Below, one piece after another: positions 10,722 to 20,010 of a stretch of 64,000 nt of DNA; position 1 is the stretch's first letter; the number at the start of each line of letters is the position of its first letter. The notes under the pieces were generated by a model that searched no databases, was not told the DNA's origin, and worked only from the letters and a program-made list of their open reading frames with translations. Both the position numbers and the translations under genes were made by a program. Source of the stretch: Aliidiomarina indica (GTDB lineage Bacteria; Pseudomonadota; Gammaproteobacteria; Enterobacterales; Alteromonadaceae); contig NZ_JACAVQ010000002.1 of NCBI RefSeq assembly GCF_015354615.1, positions 248,001 through 312,000 of the forward strand. The letters are read 5' to 3'.

Positions 10722-11483
10722 TTAACCCTGGCAACGCGCGAGTTGAAAGGGAACTTGTTCATTGTAACTAATGCGTTCCTGACTGCCTTGCATTCCTTGG
10801 CTTTGCATAAAGCGAATACTAAATCGTTGACGATGGCCGCTTATAAGCGGGAAGACCGGCAATTCTGAGGGTACGCGAATGCGCAGCAAGGATAACTTTT
10901 CATCGTTACTTTGCCAACTGCCATTTTCAGCGACCAAGCTCTGAAACTCCGCTTGCTCGCGGAGCATTTTCAACTCAACCTGCAATGCGTGTTGCAACAC
11001 ACTCAGTTGCTCAAACCAAACCCGTGCTTGCTCACTGCGAGCCGCAGCAGACTGTTGCAACCAATGCTTCAACTCTGGAAGCTCATTATGACACTGCCCA
11101 CCCATAACGCCCATGCGTTGCCGTACATTGGCTAAGAACCGATTTTCGCGCAACGCATATCCAAACTTGTGACCTTCACAGAGCGCTTGTAACACCCGTT
11201 GTAATTCGCCATGTATGGCGCGAAGTGCCTCTTGATCAACGGCAGGATGATCGATATAGCCTTGTAAGCGACCCTCGCGACGTTCCAAATCCTTGATGAG
11301 ATCAGCGCGCACATCGGTGCGCTCGAGTAAATCGAGAAGATTAAAAAGACCACCAAAAAACAACGGATATCGGACTCTATCAACGTCGTCTACACCCGCT
11401 TCCACTTGTAGCAGGAGTGCTTCGATTCGTAAGTAGACCCGTGTTTTTTCTTCCAACGGATGTTCGTAGGCTATCCAGTCCAT
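10722..11483 (-). CDS. zapD: Cell division protein ZapD
   Basis: About 253 residues, DUF1342/ZapD family, a cytoplasmic protein that bundles FtsZ filaments. The N terminus [21 protein letters not shown] and the segment [18 protein letters not shown] are characteristic. A GTG at 11507 would add eight residues, but ATG 11483 fits the family. It lies between coaE and yacG as in E. coli. Confidence 0.93.
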   Translation of the reverse strand: MDWIAYEHPLEEKTRVYLRIEALLLQVEAGVDDVDRVRYPLFFGGLFNLLDLLERTDVRADLIKDLERREGRLQGYIDHPAVDQEALRAIHGELQRVLQALCEGHKFGYALRENRFLANVRQRMGVMGGQCHNELPELKHWLQQSAAARSEQARVWFEQLSVLQHALQVELKMLREQAEFQSLVAENGSWQSNDEKLSLLRIRVPSELPVFPLISGHRQRFSIRFMQSQGMQGSQERISYNEQVPFQLARCQG

Positions 11484-11522
11484 TTTATTCTTATTCCGAA
11501 AGTTCACTTACATGATAGCGAT

Positions 11523-12131
11523 TCATTTGGACTTCGCAAAGGCCAGGTATTGTTGATGGAGTGCGGCAACAAGCTCCACAAGTGCTGAAACAGGCTGCGT
11601 GTTGTCGATAATATCATGAGCGCGGGCCAAACGGGCTTTACGATCTATTTGCGCTGCCATAATGGCGCGCACCTGAGACTCAGGCACATGGTCGCGGGCA
11701 ACGGTACGTTCGATTTGCACCGACTCCGGCACGTCGACGACCAAGATGCGATGACATAACACATCCAGCTTGTTTTCCAAGAGCAAGGGGGCTGCGAGTA
11801 TCACATAGGGTGAACTTGCATGGGTTAAGCGCTCCAGTATTTCGGTGCGAATGGCCGGATGCATAATCTCATTTAGCCTAAGCTTGGCTTGTTCGTCAGA
11901 AAAAATAAGGGATCGCAGCACGGCCCGATCGAGCTCGCCATTCGCGGTAAAAACAGAGGATCCAAAGGCAGCTCGAATATCATTGAGTACCGGGCTGTCT
12001 GGCTTTACCACCGCACGAGCACATTCATCCGCATCCACAACATCAATGCCCAAACGTAAAAACTGATGGGTCACTGTCGTTTTGCCCGAACCAATTCCTC
12101 CGGTGACGCCGACGATATAGGGGGTATTCAC
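11523..12131 (-). CDS. coaE: Dephospho-CoA kinase
   Basis: 202-residue kinase for the last step of coenzyme A synthesis. The P-loop is VGVTGGIGSGKTTV near the N terminus; VVDADECARAVV and LLLENKLDVLCHRILVVDVP are typical CoaE segments. I chose the GTG at 12131 because it overlaps the pilD stop (GTGA) and has a TTGGAG Shine-Dalgarno about nine bases before it; an ATG at 12152 would add seven residues. Its placement after pilD matches other gammaproteobacteria. Confidence 0.95.
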   Translation of the reverse strand: MNTPYIVGVTGGIGSGKTTVTHQFLRLGIDVVDADECARAVVKPDSPVLNDIRAAFGSSVFTANGELDRAVLRSLIFSDEQAKLRLNEIMHPAIRTEILERLTHASSPYVILAAPLLLENKLDVLCHRILVVDVPESVQIERTVARDHVPESQVRAIMAAQIDRKARLARAHDIIDNTQPVSALVELVAALHQQYLAFAKSK

Positions 12132-12982
12132 AGATAAATACTCCAATACCATTGATAGATATCTTGACCGTAAAACAAGCTAATGCCGCCCGCAATAGCA
12201 AGAAAAGGACCAAAGGGCATAGGCCGGTCTCGTCCTTGGTTCTTCATTGCTAATACCACGATACCATAAATGGCACCGACCAAGGATGAAAGTAGCACAA
12301 TCAGCGGCAGTGCCTGCCAACCTAACCACGCGCCGAGTACGGCCAGTAACTTGAAATCACCATAGCCCATTCCCTCTTTGCCGGTGACTAAGCGGAATAA
12401 CCAGTACACAGACCACAAAAACAAGTACCCGGCGGCGGCGCCGACAATGGCTTCAACCGGTGTAATGGGCAGCACAGAAATACTGAGGAGCAAACCTAAC
12501 CAGAGCAGAGGTAAGCTAAGTTGATCCGGTAATAACATGTGCTCCGCGTCTATGAGGGTTAACAGCAACAGAATATAAAGAAATACCGCATAGGCCAGGC
12601 CGAGCATGGTAAAGCCAAAGCTCAGAACCGCTATAACGGCGAGTGCCGCACTGATCACTTCAGTCATCGGATAGCGCAAGCTGATGTGTACGCCACAAGC
12701 ACGGCAGCGGCCCTTAAGAAGGAGGTAACTGAGCACGGGAATATTGTCATACCACCGAATGGCACTGTGACACGACGGACACTGAGAGTTGGGATAGGCG
12801 AGATTAAATCGTTCGGCGGGCGGCGGCGTTTCACCGCTTGCTTCCGCGCAGTCACGCTTCCATTGCAGCTCAAGCATGCGCGGCAAACGCCCAACAACAA
12901 CATTGCCAAAACTGCCAAATATCAGCCCGAGCAACAGGGCGACAATCCACGTTGCGTGGGGATAATAATGAAAGAATTCCAT
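12128..12982 (-). CDS. pilD: Type IV prepilin peptidase / N-methyltransferase PilD
   Basis: 284-residue inner-membrane enzyme that cleaves and methylates prepilins. The N-terminal zinc loop has two CxxC pairs (CPSCHSAI and CRACGVHI). The two aspartate sites are LLTLIDAEHMLLPDQL and GMGYGDFKLLAVLGAW, the latter being the GxGD-type peptidase motif. About eight hydrophobic segments. It follows pilC by 33 bases and overlaps coaE. Confidence 0.96.
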   Translation of the reverse strand: MEFFHYYPHATWIVALLLGLIFGSFGNVVVGRLPRMLELQWKRDCAEASGETPPPAERFNLAYPNSQCPSCHSAIRWYDNIPVLSYLLLKGRCRACGVHISLRYPMTEVISAALAVIAVLSFGFTMLGLAYAVFLYILLLLTLIDAEHMLLPDQLSLPLLWLGLLLSISVLPITPVEAIVGAAAGYLFLWSVYWLFRLVTGKEGMGYGDFKLLAVLGAWLGWQALPLIVLLSSLVGAIYGIVVLAMKNQGRDRPMPFGPFLAIAGGISLFYGQDIYQWYWSIYL

Positions 12983-13015
12983 GACTGTCCTCGTTCTTTT
13001 TATTCTTTGGCTAGT

Positions 13016-14206
13016 TTACCCGACGATTTGTCCGAGCTGAAACAACGGTAAGTATAAGGCTAATAGTAACAACAACGTAATGATACTCACGACAATTAGC
13101 ACGAGTGTCGGTAGGAGTCCAAGGAAACCTTCTTGCTGCGCGTGTTGCTGGTGCTGCAATTGGGCGCTGGCAAAGCGCAGTTGCGTGCCGAGACGGCCAC
13201 TCACCTCGCCGATATGTATGGCTTGGCATAGGTGTTCGGGAACCTCAATATGACGACAACATAAATAAAATGCTAACCCTGACTCTAGCATTTTGCCACA
13301 ACGTTGCCAGCGATGGCGCCAATACCCACTTTCACTAAAACGTGCCACATAGGCCATGCTGTCGTGCAACGGAATGTGGCTATCTAGCGCTAAGGTGAGC
13401 ATGTTTATGTCTTGCAGTAGATGGTAGGTACGTAAATAGTCACCGATATAGGGAATCCGGTAGATGCGCGCGCACCCATGAGGCTGTCGCAACCAGTTTG
13501 GCCAGCGCCAACGCAAGAGGGCAGCACTGGCAAAAATGGCGGCAAGGGCAAGGCCAAACTGCATTAAAACATGTTTGTCATGCAGACCCATGAGCGATTG
13601 GGTGAGCGCGGGTAACACCACATCAAGCTGCGCGTAAATATCGGCAAATCGCGGTAATAAAAACGCCACCATAGCGATAAGCATCAGAAACGCGATGGCT
13701 AACACAATGAACGGGTAGCGCAGGGCACTGCGCAGCGCCTGAGCATCAGCCATACGTTGTTTCAGGGTAAGGTGGAGTTGCTCCAGCACTTTAGGAAGCC
13801 GACCTGTATGCTCGCCAACGCCCACCCAAATGCCTAAGTGAGTTGGAAACACAGCATATTGTTGGAGTGCATGAGCAAGGGAATCCCCTTGCTGCATCTG
13901 TCGAATAACGCTGAATGTGGCCTGAGCCGACTCGCGCGAGTTGCTAATCCGGTGCAGATACTGCCACGCACTTTGCTGATCGAACCCCGACTCAAGTAAC
14001 TCATGCCATTGATACAGAAATTTTAGCTGCCATTGAGCATAGCGACGGCCGCGCCCAAGCGCAGGCAGGCGGCTAACCAGACGTGCTTGAATGCGTTGCT
14101 GAGCCAATTGCCGACGCACCTCGGTCAGGTTGCTCGCCTGCACCAGCCCACTTTGGATGCCCTCACTGCCATGAACGCCATGCCAACGAAACCAGTGCAT
14201 CGTCAT
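13016..14206 (-). CDS. pilC: Type IV pilus inner-membrane platform protein PilC
   Basis: 396-residue GspF/PilC protein that forms the inner-membrane platform of the pilus machine. It has two T2SSF domains (about residues 60-190 and 260-390), with FLYQWHELLESGFDQQ starting the first and LLQDINMLTLALDSHIPL the second, and three or so membrane segments, the last being LLPTLVLIVVSIITLLLLLA. The ATG overlaps the pilB stop (ATGA), consistent with a coupled pilBC operon. Confidence 0.93.
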   Translation of the reverse strand: MTMHWFRWHGVHGSEGIQSGLVQASNLTEVRRQLAQQRIQARLVSRLPALGRGRRYAQWQLKFLYQWHELLESGFDQQSAWQYLHRISNSRESAQATFSVIRQMQQGDSLAHALQQYAVFPTHLGIWVGVGEHTGRLPKVLEQLHLTLKQRMADAQALRSALRYPFIVLAIAFLMLIAMVAFLLPRFADIYAQLDVVLPALTQSLMGLHDKHVLMQFGLALAAIFASAALLRWRWPNWLRQPHGCARIYRIPYIGDYLRTYHLLQDINMLTLALDSHIPLHDSMAYVARFSESGYWRHRWQRCGKMLESGLAFYLCCRHIEVPEHLCQAIHIGEVSGRLGTQLRFASAQLQHQQHAQQEGFLGLLPTLVLIVVSIITLLLLLALYLPLFQLGQIVG

Positions 14207-15168
14207 GTACCCACAACGTCAGCCGATGGTTGCTGTAAGCATCGGTCAATGTGATGCATATCCGAGAGCAGCGCTTGCTGCAAGGAACCATCACCTAAGC
14301 GAAGATCAAAAACCCCCACACGCTTGTCGTTGACTACACACAAGCGTTGGTTGATGAGTAGGTTTAAGCAGGCAGCCAACTGATTGGGTTGAACGCTAAG
14401 TTGCTGGAGGCGAATAATCGCGGCGAGCGGGGAGCTTGCGTGCAAAGTTGCGAACACCAGATGGCCAGTTTGCGCCGCCTGACAGGCTATCAGGGCGGTT
14501 TCTTGATCGCGAATTTCACCAATCATCAACACATCCGGATCTTGTCGAAGCATGGCTCTTAAGGCGGTTGCAAAGGTAAGGCCGACATGCGCCCGAATCG
14601 GTACTTGGTTAATTCCTGGCAGGGCAATCTCAACCGGATCTTCGACCGTACAAATATTCATCTCACCGGCATTTAAATGCTGTAACATCGCATACAGCGT
14701 ACGCGTTTTACCGCTGCCCGTCGGCCCCGTTACCAGAACCAACCCTTCGCGCTTGCTCAGCTCCTCGAGCACCGTATGATATTGTTCAGGTAGCAAGCCG
14801 AGTTGCTGCAGGGGCAGTGCTTGCTCCCCCATAATTTGCAATCGAATCACTATTTTCTCGCCATGCAGCGTTGCCAATGTATTTACTCGACAATCGACGC
14901 GGGTCGTTTTGCTCTGAATGGATAAGCGTCCATCTTGGGGTAGTCGTCGTTCGGTCGTATCCATGCCCGCGGCCGTTTTAATGGCAGCCACGGTGCGAAT
15001 GGCTTGCGCCGAACTCAGGTATTGGCGGTGGGCCAAACTACCTAGATAGCGCCCTCGCCACTGGGCGCCATCTACGAGGGGCTCCAGATGGAGATCTGAA
15101 TCGCCGCCTTCTGCGCAGGCCACAATAAAATCACTTAATTCGCGCTCAAGTTGTGGGTTAGCAAGCAT
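14203..15168 (-). CDS. pilB: Type IV pilus extension ATPase PilB, short form
   Basis: 321-residue secretion/pilus ATPase. Walker A is LVTGPTGSGKTRTLYAML, the Asp box/Walker B region is PDVLMIGEIRDQETA, and the His box is HLVFATLHASSPLA. Family members are usually about 560 residues, with an N-terminal MshEN domain and a four-cysteine zinc motif. Here both the N-terminal domain and the CxxC pairs are absent, and the protein begins close to the N2 domain. A start at 15219 (51 bases upstream) would overlap pilA and does not restore the missing domain. Position and neighbours argue for PilB/HofB; loss of the N1 domain might alter c-di-GMP or platform contacts. Confidence 0.85.
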   Translation of the reverse strand: MLANPQLERELSDFIVACAEGGDSDLHLEPLVDGAQWRGRYLGSLAHRQYLSSAQAIRTVAAIKTAAGMDTTERRLPQDGRLSIQSKTTRVDCRVNTLATLHGEKIVIRLQIMGEQALPLQQLGLLPEQYHTVLEELSKREGLVLVTGPTGSGKTRTLYAMLQHLNAGEMNICTVEDPVEIALPGINQVPIRAHVGLTFATALRAMLRQDPDVLMIGEIRDQETALIACQAAQTGHLVFATLHASSPLAAIIRLQQLSVQPNQLAACLNLLINQRLCVVNDKRVGVFDLRLGDGSLQQALLSDMHHIDRCLQQPSADVVGT

Positions 15169-15169
15169 C

Positions 15170-15634
15170 TTAACTAGCACCCACACAATGCGGAATGCGC
15201 ATTTGCGAATCGAATTCACTGATAAAATCGGAGCAGAGGACCGCCCACTGTAATTGGGTCGCGGTTACTGCAGGTTGGAGTTCCACGGTCAAGAATTCGC
15301 CGCTGCGATCACGCACTTCAAAGGTGGCACGTATTGAGCCTGGGGCGGTTCCGGTTTGTAAGCTTACGATGCCCTGAGGCAGGGGAGCCGTTGCAGCAGG
15401 AATACCGCGCTGACCAAAACTGGAGCATGGCGATAATGAACCTTCCATTTGCCAGCATAAGTTAATCGCCGTTTGCCACGGTTGTAGGCTTAACATCAAG
15501 GTTCCGGCCCGTGCTCGCTGGCTATAGTCGGTGTAGGCTGGAATCGCAAAGGAGCTTAGAATCCCGATAATTGCGACAACAATCATGAGTTCGACAAGGT
15601 TAAACCCAGCTGTATTTCGCGCATAGTAGTGCAT
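15170..15634 (-). CDS. pilA: Type IV major pilin-like protein PilA
   Basis: 154-residue prepilin. Short leader [10 protein letters not shown], then the mature N terminus [20 protein letters not shown] with Glu at position 5, the PilD substrate signature. The C-terminal part has a cysteine pair (LCSDF ... PHC) that could form the usual D-region disulfide loop. It heads the minus-strand pilABCD operon, with the pilB start one base after its stop. The 186 bases upstream to nadC hold no gene. Confidence 0.93.
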   Translation of the reverse strand: MHYYARNTAGFNLVELMIVVAIIGILSSFAIPAYTDYSQRARAGTLMLSLQPWQTAINLCWQMEGSLSPCSSFGQRGIPAATAPLPQGIVSLQTGTAPGSIRATFEVRDRSGEFLTVELQPAVTATQLQWAVLCSDFISEFDSQMRIPHCVGAS

Positions 15635-15820
15635 AAGCTACCCTCCATGGTAGTCGAAGAATCAAACGGCGCTTGCACTTAGAATCAAGGGTGCGAAACG
15701 ACTACTGCAACAAATAGCCGAAAACAGCAGAAGGGGATAGGGGAACATACGGATATCAGCCATTGCCGACGAAGATTGTGCGACTTTGGCTGATTCTTAA
15801 ACAGTGAGGCGATGCGGAGT

Positions 15821-17291
<1,471 letters not shown>

Positions 17292-17406
17292 CTGCATATC
17301 CTCCGAGGGAACATCTGTGATACAAATGGCATCATACCTCAATTACTCTATGAATGTTGATTTCGTTCATTTTTGTATCGTAAAAATCGATTCTTTAGGA
17401 GTGTGT

Positions 17407-17979
17407 GTGGGCAAACTGACCATTCAACAGCACCGTTGCCAGCAGGCTACGTACTACCCATCGCCGCACGCAGACGAGCGGCCCGAACCACAGGATATTC
17501 ACTTGTTGGTGGTCCACAATATTTCATTACCGCCGGGCGAATTTGGTGGCCCTTACATCACCGATTTGTTTATGGGCACGCTCAACCCCGAAGATCACCC
17601 ATTTTTTCAAGAGATTGCGCATATCAAAGTGTCTGCCCATGCGTGTATTCGTCGCGATGGTAGTATTGAACAGTATGTAGATTTCAACCGTCGTGCGTGG
17701 CATGCGGGGGTTTCAACCTGGCACGGCAAAGAACGCTGTAATGATTTTTCCATCGGTATTGAACTTGAGGGAACCGACCACACCCCCTACACTGAAGAAC
17801 AGTATCAAACACTCGCGCAGCTAACTATCGCGCTACAAGAAACGTATCCTGGAATCACCGATGCATGTATTACAGGACATGAAGACATCGCACCCGGGAG
17901 AAAAACCGATCCCGGACCAGCGTTTAATTGGAATTATTACCGGCAGCAAATTGCTGCGTTGACCAAACAGGATGGATAA
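17407..17979 (+). CDS. ampD: 1,6-anhydro-N-acetylmuramyl-L-alanine amidase AmpD
   Basis: 190-residue cytoplasmic zinc amidase that recycles cell-wall anhydromuropeptides and so controls AmpR-type induction in bacteria that have it. Zinc ligands are in LLVVHNISLPPGEFGG (His), KVSAHACIRRDGS and GHEDIAPGRKTDPGPAFNW (Asp). I chose the GTG at 17407, five bases after AGGAG; the frame is open further upstream but crosses the divergent gene. ampE follows after six bases, the classical ampDE pair. Confidence 0.93.
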   Translation: MGKLTIQQHRCQQATYYPSPHADERPEPQDIHLLVVHNISLPPGEFGGPYITDLFMGTLNPEDHPFFQEIAHIKVSAHACIRRDGSIEQYVDFNRRAWHAGVSTWHGKERCNDFSIGIELEGTDHTPYTEEQYQTLAQLTIALQETYPGITDACITGHEDIAPGRKTDPGPAFNWNYYRQQIAALTKQDG

Positions 17980-17985
17980 AAAACT

Positions 17986-18780
17986 ATGGTAGTGTTGTCG
18001 TTATTAATTGCGCTCATTCTTGAGCGACTCCGCATTACTCCGGAAGGATGGCGACTCGAGCCTACAGCGAATCGTTGGGACGAATGGTTACGTGATCATG
18101 AGCAACTTGGCTCCTGGCGCCAACACGATCTGCTCGGTCCGCTGTTACTGATTTCGCCAGCGATTGTGCTCGCCCTTTTGTTGTGGTTGTCCAATAGCAT
18201 CCTCGCCATGCTCATCATCAATGTATTGGTACTTACTTTGGCCATTGGCTGCCGCGCTCAGCGCAATGCCTTGCGTCAGTTTCTACTTGCCGCCAACCGC
18301 GGCGATGAAGAAGCGCGCAAGGAGTTTGCGGCCGAGCTTCGATACGTCAATGATGATGAACTCACCATTGGACAACAGTTGGTGTGGCTGAATTTTCGCT
18401 ATTACTTTGCCGTTGCCTTTTGGTTTGCAATTTTCGGTGCGGCGGGCGCGTTAGCTTACACCCTCTTACGGGCACGTTCAGAGTCAGTCCCTAAGCTACT
18501 GGCGTGGATAGAGTGGTTGCCGTTACGCGCCGCAGGCTTTGGCTTCTTATTGGTAGGCCATTTCTCTCGGGCCTTGCCACAGTGGTTGAAATCATTCTCT
18601 GCCGGGGTCGACAACCCGCCGAAGATTTTAGGGGAGCTAGCGAGTACTGCTGAAGAAGTATTAGCGGAAGAAGATGATCACACCTCGGAACCAGATGCAT
18701 TGGTGAATTTGGTACGTCGTAATATGGTGCTGTTGTTGGCAGTGGTGGCAGTAGCCACCTTATTCGGCTGGGCCTTGTAG
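17986..18780 (+). CDS. ampE: Inner-membrane protein AmpE
   Basis: 264-residue membrane protein with about four hydrophobic segments, for example LLLISPAIVLALLLWLS and FWFAIFGAAGALAYTLL, and VLSLLIALILERLRI at the N terminus. It belongs to the AmpE/CobD-like family; it is a partner of AmpD in an operon but its reaction is not settled. The ATG lies six bases after the ampD stop. Confidence 0.9.
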   Translation: MVVLSLLIALILERLRITPEGWRLEPTANRWDEWLRDHEQLGSWRQHDLLGPLLLISPAIVLALLLWLSNSILAMLIINVLVLTLAIGCRAQRNALRQFLLAANRGDEEARKEFAAELRYVNDDELTIGQQLVWLNFRYYFAVAFWFAIFGAAGALAYTLLRARSESVPKLLAWIEWLPLRAAGFGFLLVGHFSRALPQWLKSFSAGVDNPPKILGELASTAEEVLAEEDDHTSEPDALVNLVRRNMVLLLAVVAVATLFGWAL

Positions 18781-18889
18781 TGTAGGCTTGTCAGAGAGCT
18801 CCGATAGCTGCGTTTTAATCAGGCCTCAATCGGCCCGGTTATGCCTTGCTCTGGAAGCTTCTGCCTGCGCTTCGGGTTGTGTGTATTTG

Positions 18890-19124
18890 TAGCCAACGCA
18901 TCGCGTTGGTCAGGGGCTGATAAAGGTTCTTGGGGCGGTGTAGCCAACGCACCGCGTTGGTCAGGGGCTGATAAAGGTTCTGAGGCCGGTGTAGCCAACG
19001 CACCGCGTTGGTCAGGGGCTGATAAAAGTTCTTGGGCCGGTGTAGCCAACGCACCGCGTTGGTCAGGGGCTGATAAAGGTTCTGAGGCCTAAATCTGCAA
19101 CGGACCAACGCGGTGCGTTGGGTA
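18890..19124. repeat. 51-bp tandem array (4 units) of the CCAACGC/GCGTTGG palindromic repeat plus one inverted copy
   Basis: Palindrome cores lie at 18893-18909, 18944-18960, 18995-19011 and 19046-19062, each exactly 51 bases apart. The rest of each unit (GTCAGGGGCTGATAAAGG, then TTCT and a G-rich stretch) is also conserved. A fifth core at 19105-19121 is in the opposite orientation (CCAACGCGGTGCGTTGG). The array fills most of the 447-base gap between ampE and pdhR. Since 51 is a multiple of three, open frames with repeated peptides arise on both strands; these are not taken as genes. Confidence 0.93.
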
Positions 19125-19187
19125 CAGGAGGTCAGGCCACTGGGGCTAGTTATTTTTGGTGGTTATGTTTATAATGGTCGTTAACGG

Positions 19188-19208
19188 TAAATTGGTAAGA
19201 CCAATTTA
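19188..19208. promoter_or_regulatory. PdhR operator upstream of pdhR
   Basis: Perfect 21-base palindrome with 9-base arms TAAATTGGT / ACCAATTTA around AAG. Its core AATTGGTAAGACCAATT matches the known PdhR site pattern (ATTGGTNNNACCAAT). It ends 19 bases before the pdhR ATG, so autoregulation, and control of aceEF-lpd through read-through, are expected from the E. coli paradigm. Confidence 0.88.
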
Positions 19209-19227
19209 CAGCGAATGGCCAAGGTGA

Positions 19228-19983
19228 ATGAATACAATAGAGCGGATAGCACATACAAAATTATCCGATATGATCGTCACCCAAATGGAGTCGATGATCG
19301 TCGATGGAACTTGGGCTGCAGGCGAGCGTCTCCCATCGGAGCGCGAACTAGCGGCCCGTTTTGCTGTGTCTCGCCCTTCACTACGCGAGGCCATTCAAAA
19401 GCTCGAAGCAAAAGGCTTAGTGACGCGCAAGCAAGGTGGTGGTACTTACGTGCGAGGAGGTCTCGCAACGGAAGTCACCGACCCACTGTTTGAATTACTT
19501 GCACGGCATCCTGAGTCACAGTTTGATTTGTTGGAGTTTCGACATGCGCTTGAAGGCGTGTCTGCATTTTATGCAGCGATGCGCGGAACGGACACCGATT
19601 TACAACGCATTGAAGCAACCTTCGCGGCACTACAAGAAGTCCGTTATGCAGCCGTTCCTGCCCAAGCCGATGCCCTAATGATGTTCTATACCACCATTGC
19701 TGAGGCGTCTCACAATGTGGTGTTGCTGCATCTGGTTCGAGGCATGCGCGGACTCCTTCAAGAAAATATGCGACGCAACCTAGAGGTGCTATTGGAGCGC
19801 AGTGATATACGCGACCAACTGCACGTGCACCGAAAGGCGATCGTTGATGCGATATGCGCACGGGAGCCTGAACAAGCGCGTGATGCGTGTCATGAACACC
19901 TTGCGTATATCGAACGTACGTTATTGCAGATTAACCGGGAACACACACGTTTGCAGCGATCGCTGCGCCGGAATGAACCCTGA
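19228..19983 (+). CDS. pdhR: Pyruvate dehydrogenase complex repressor PdhR (GntR/FadR family)
   Basis: 251-residue transcription repressor, pyruvate-responsive in E. coli. N-terminal winged helix: KLSDMIVTQMESMIVDGTW, LPSERELAARFAVSRPSLRE and GLVTRKQGGGTYV. The C-terminal FCD domain (about residues 90-230) has the helix FRHALEGVSAFYAAMRG. AAGGTG is a close Shine-Dalgarno. The palindromic operator lies just upstream and aceE directly downstream, which settles the assignment against other FadR-family members. Confidence 0.95.
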   Translation: MNTIERIAHTKLSDMIVTQMESMIVDGTWAAGERLPSERELAARFAVSRPSLREAIQKLEAKGLVTRKQGGGTYVRGGLATEVTDPLFELLARHPESQFDLLEFRHALEGVSAFYAAMRGTDTDLQRIEATFAALQEVRYAAVPAQADALMMFYTTIAEASHNVVLLHLVRGMRGLLQENMRRNLEVLLERSDIRDQLHVHRKAIVDAICAREPEQARDACHEHLAYIERTLLQINREHTRLQRSLRRNEP

Positions 19984-20010
19984 AGTCCTTTGGAGATGAA
20001 AGGAAAGATT

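Noticed and set aside
18819-19108. Frames on both strands encoding repeated peptides such as [13 protein letters not shown]
   Set aside because: Produced by the 51-base tandem repeat, which is a multiple of three; no Shine-Dalgarno and no non-repeat protein sequence.
18890-19124. CRISPR-like array
   Set aside because: The units are conserved along their whole 51 bases, so there are no variable spacers, and no cas genes are nearby.
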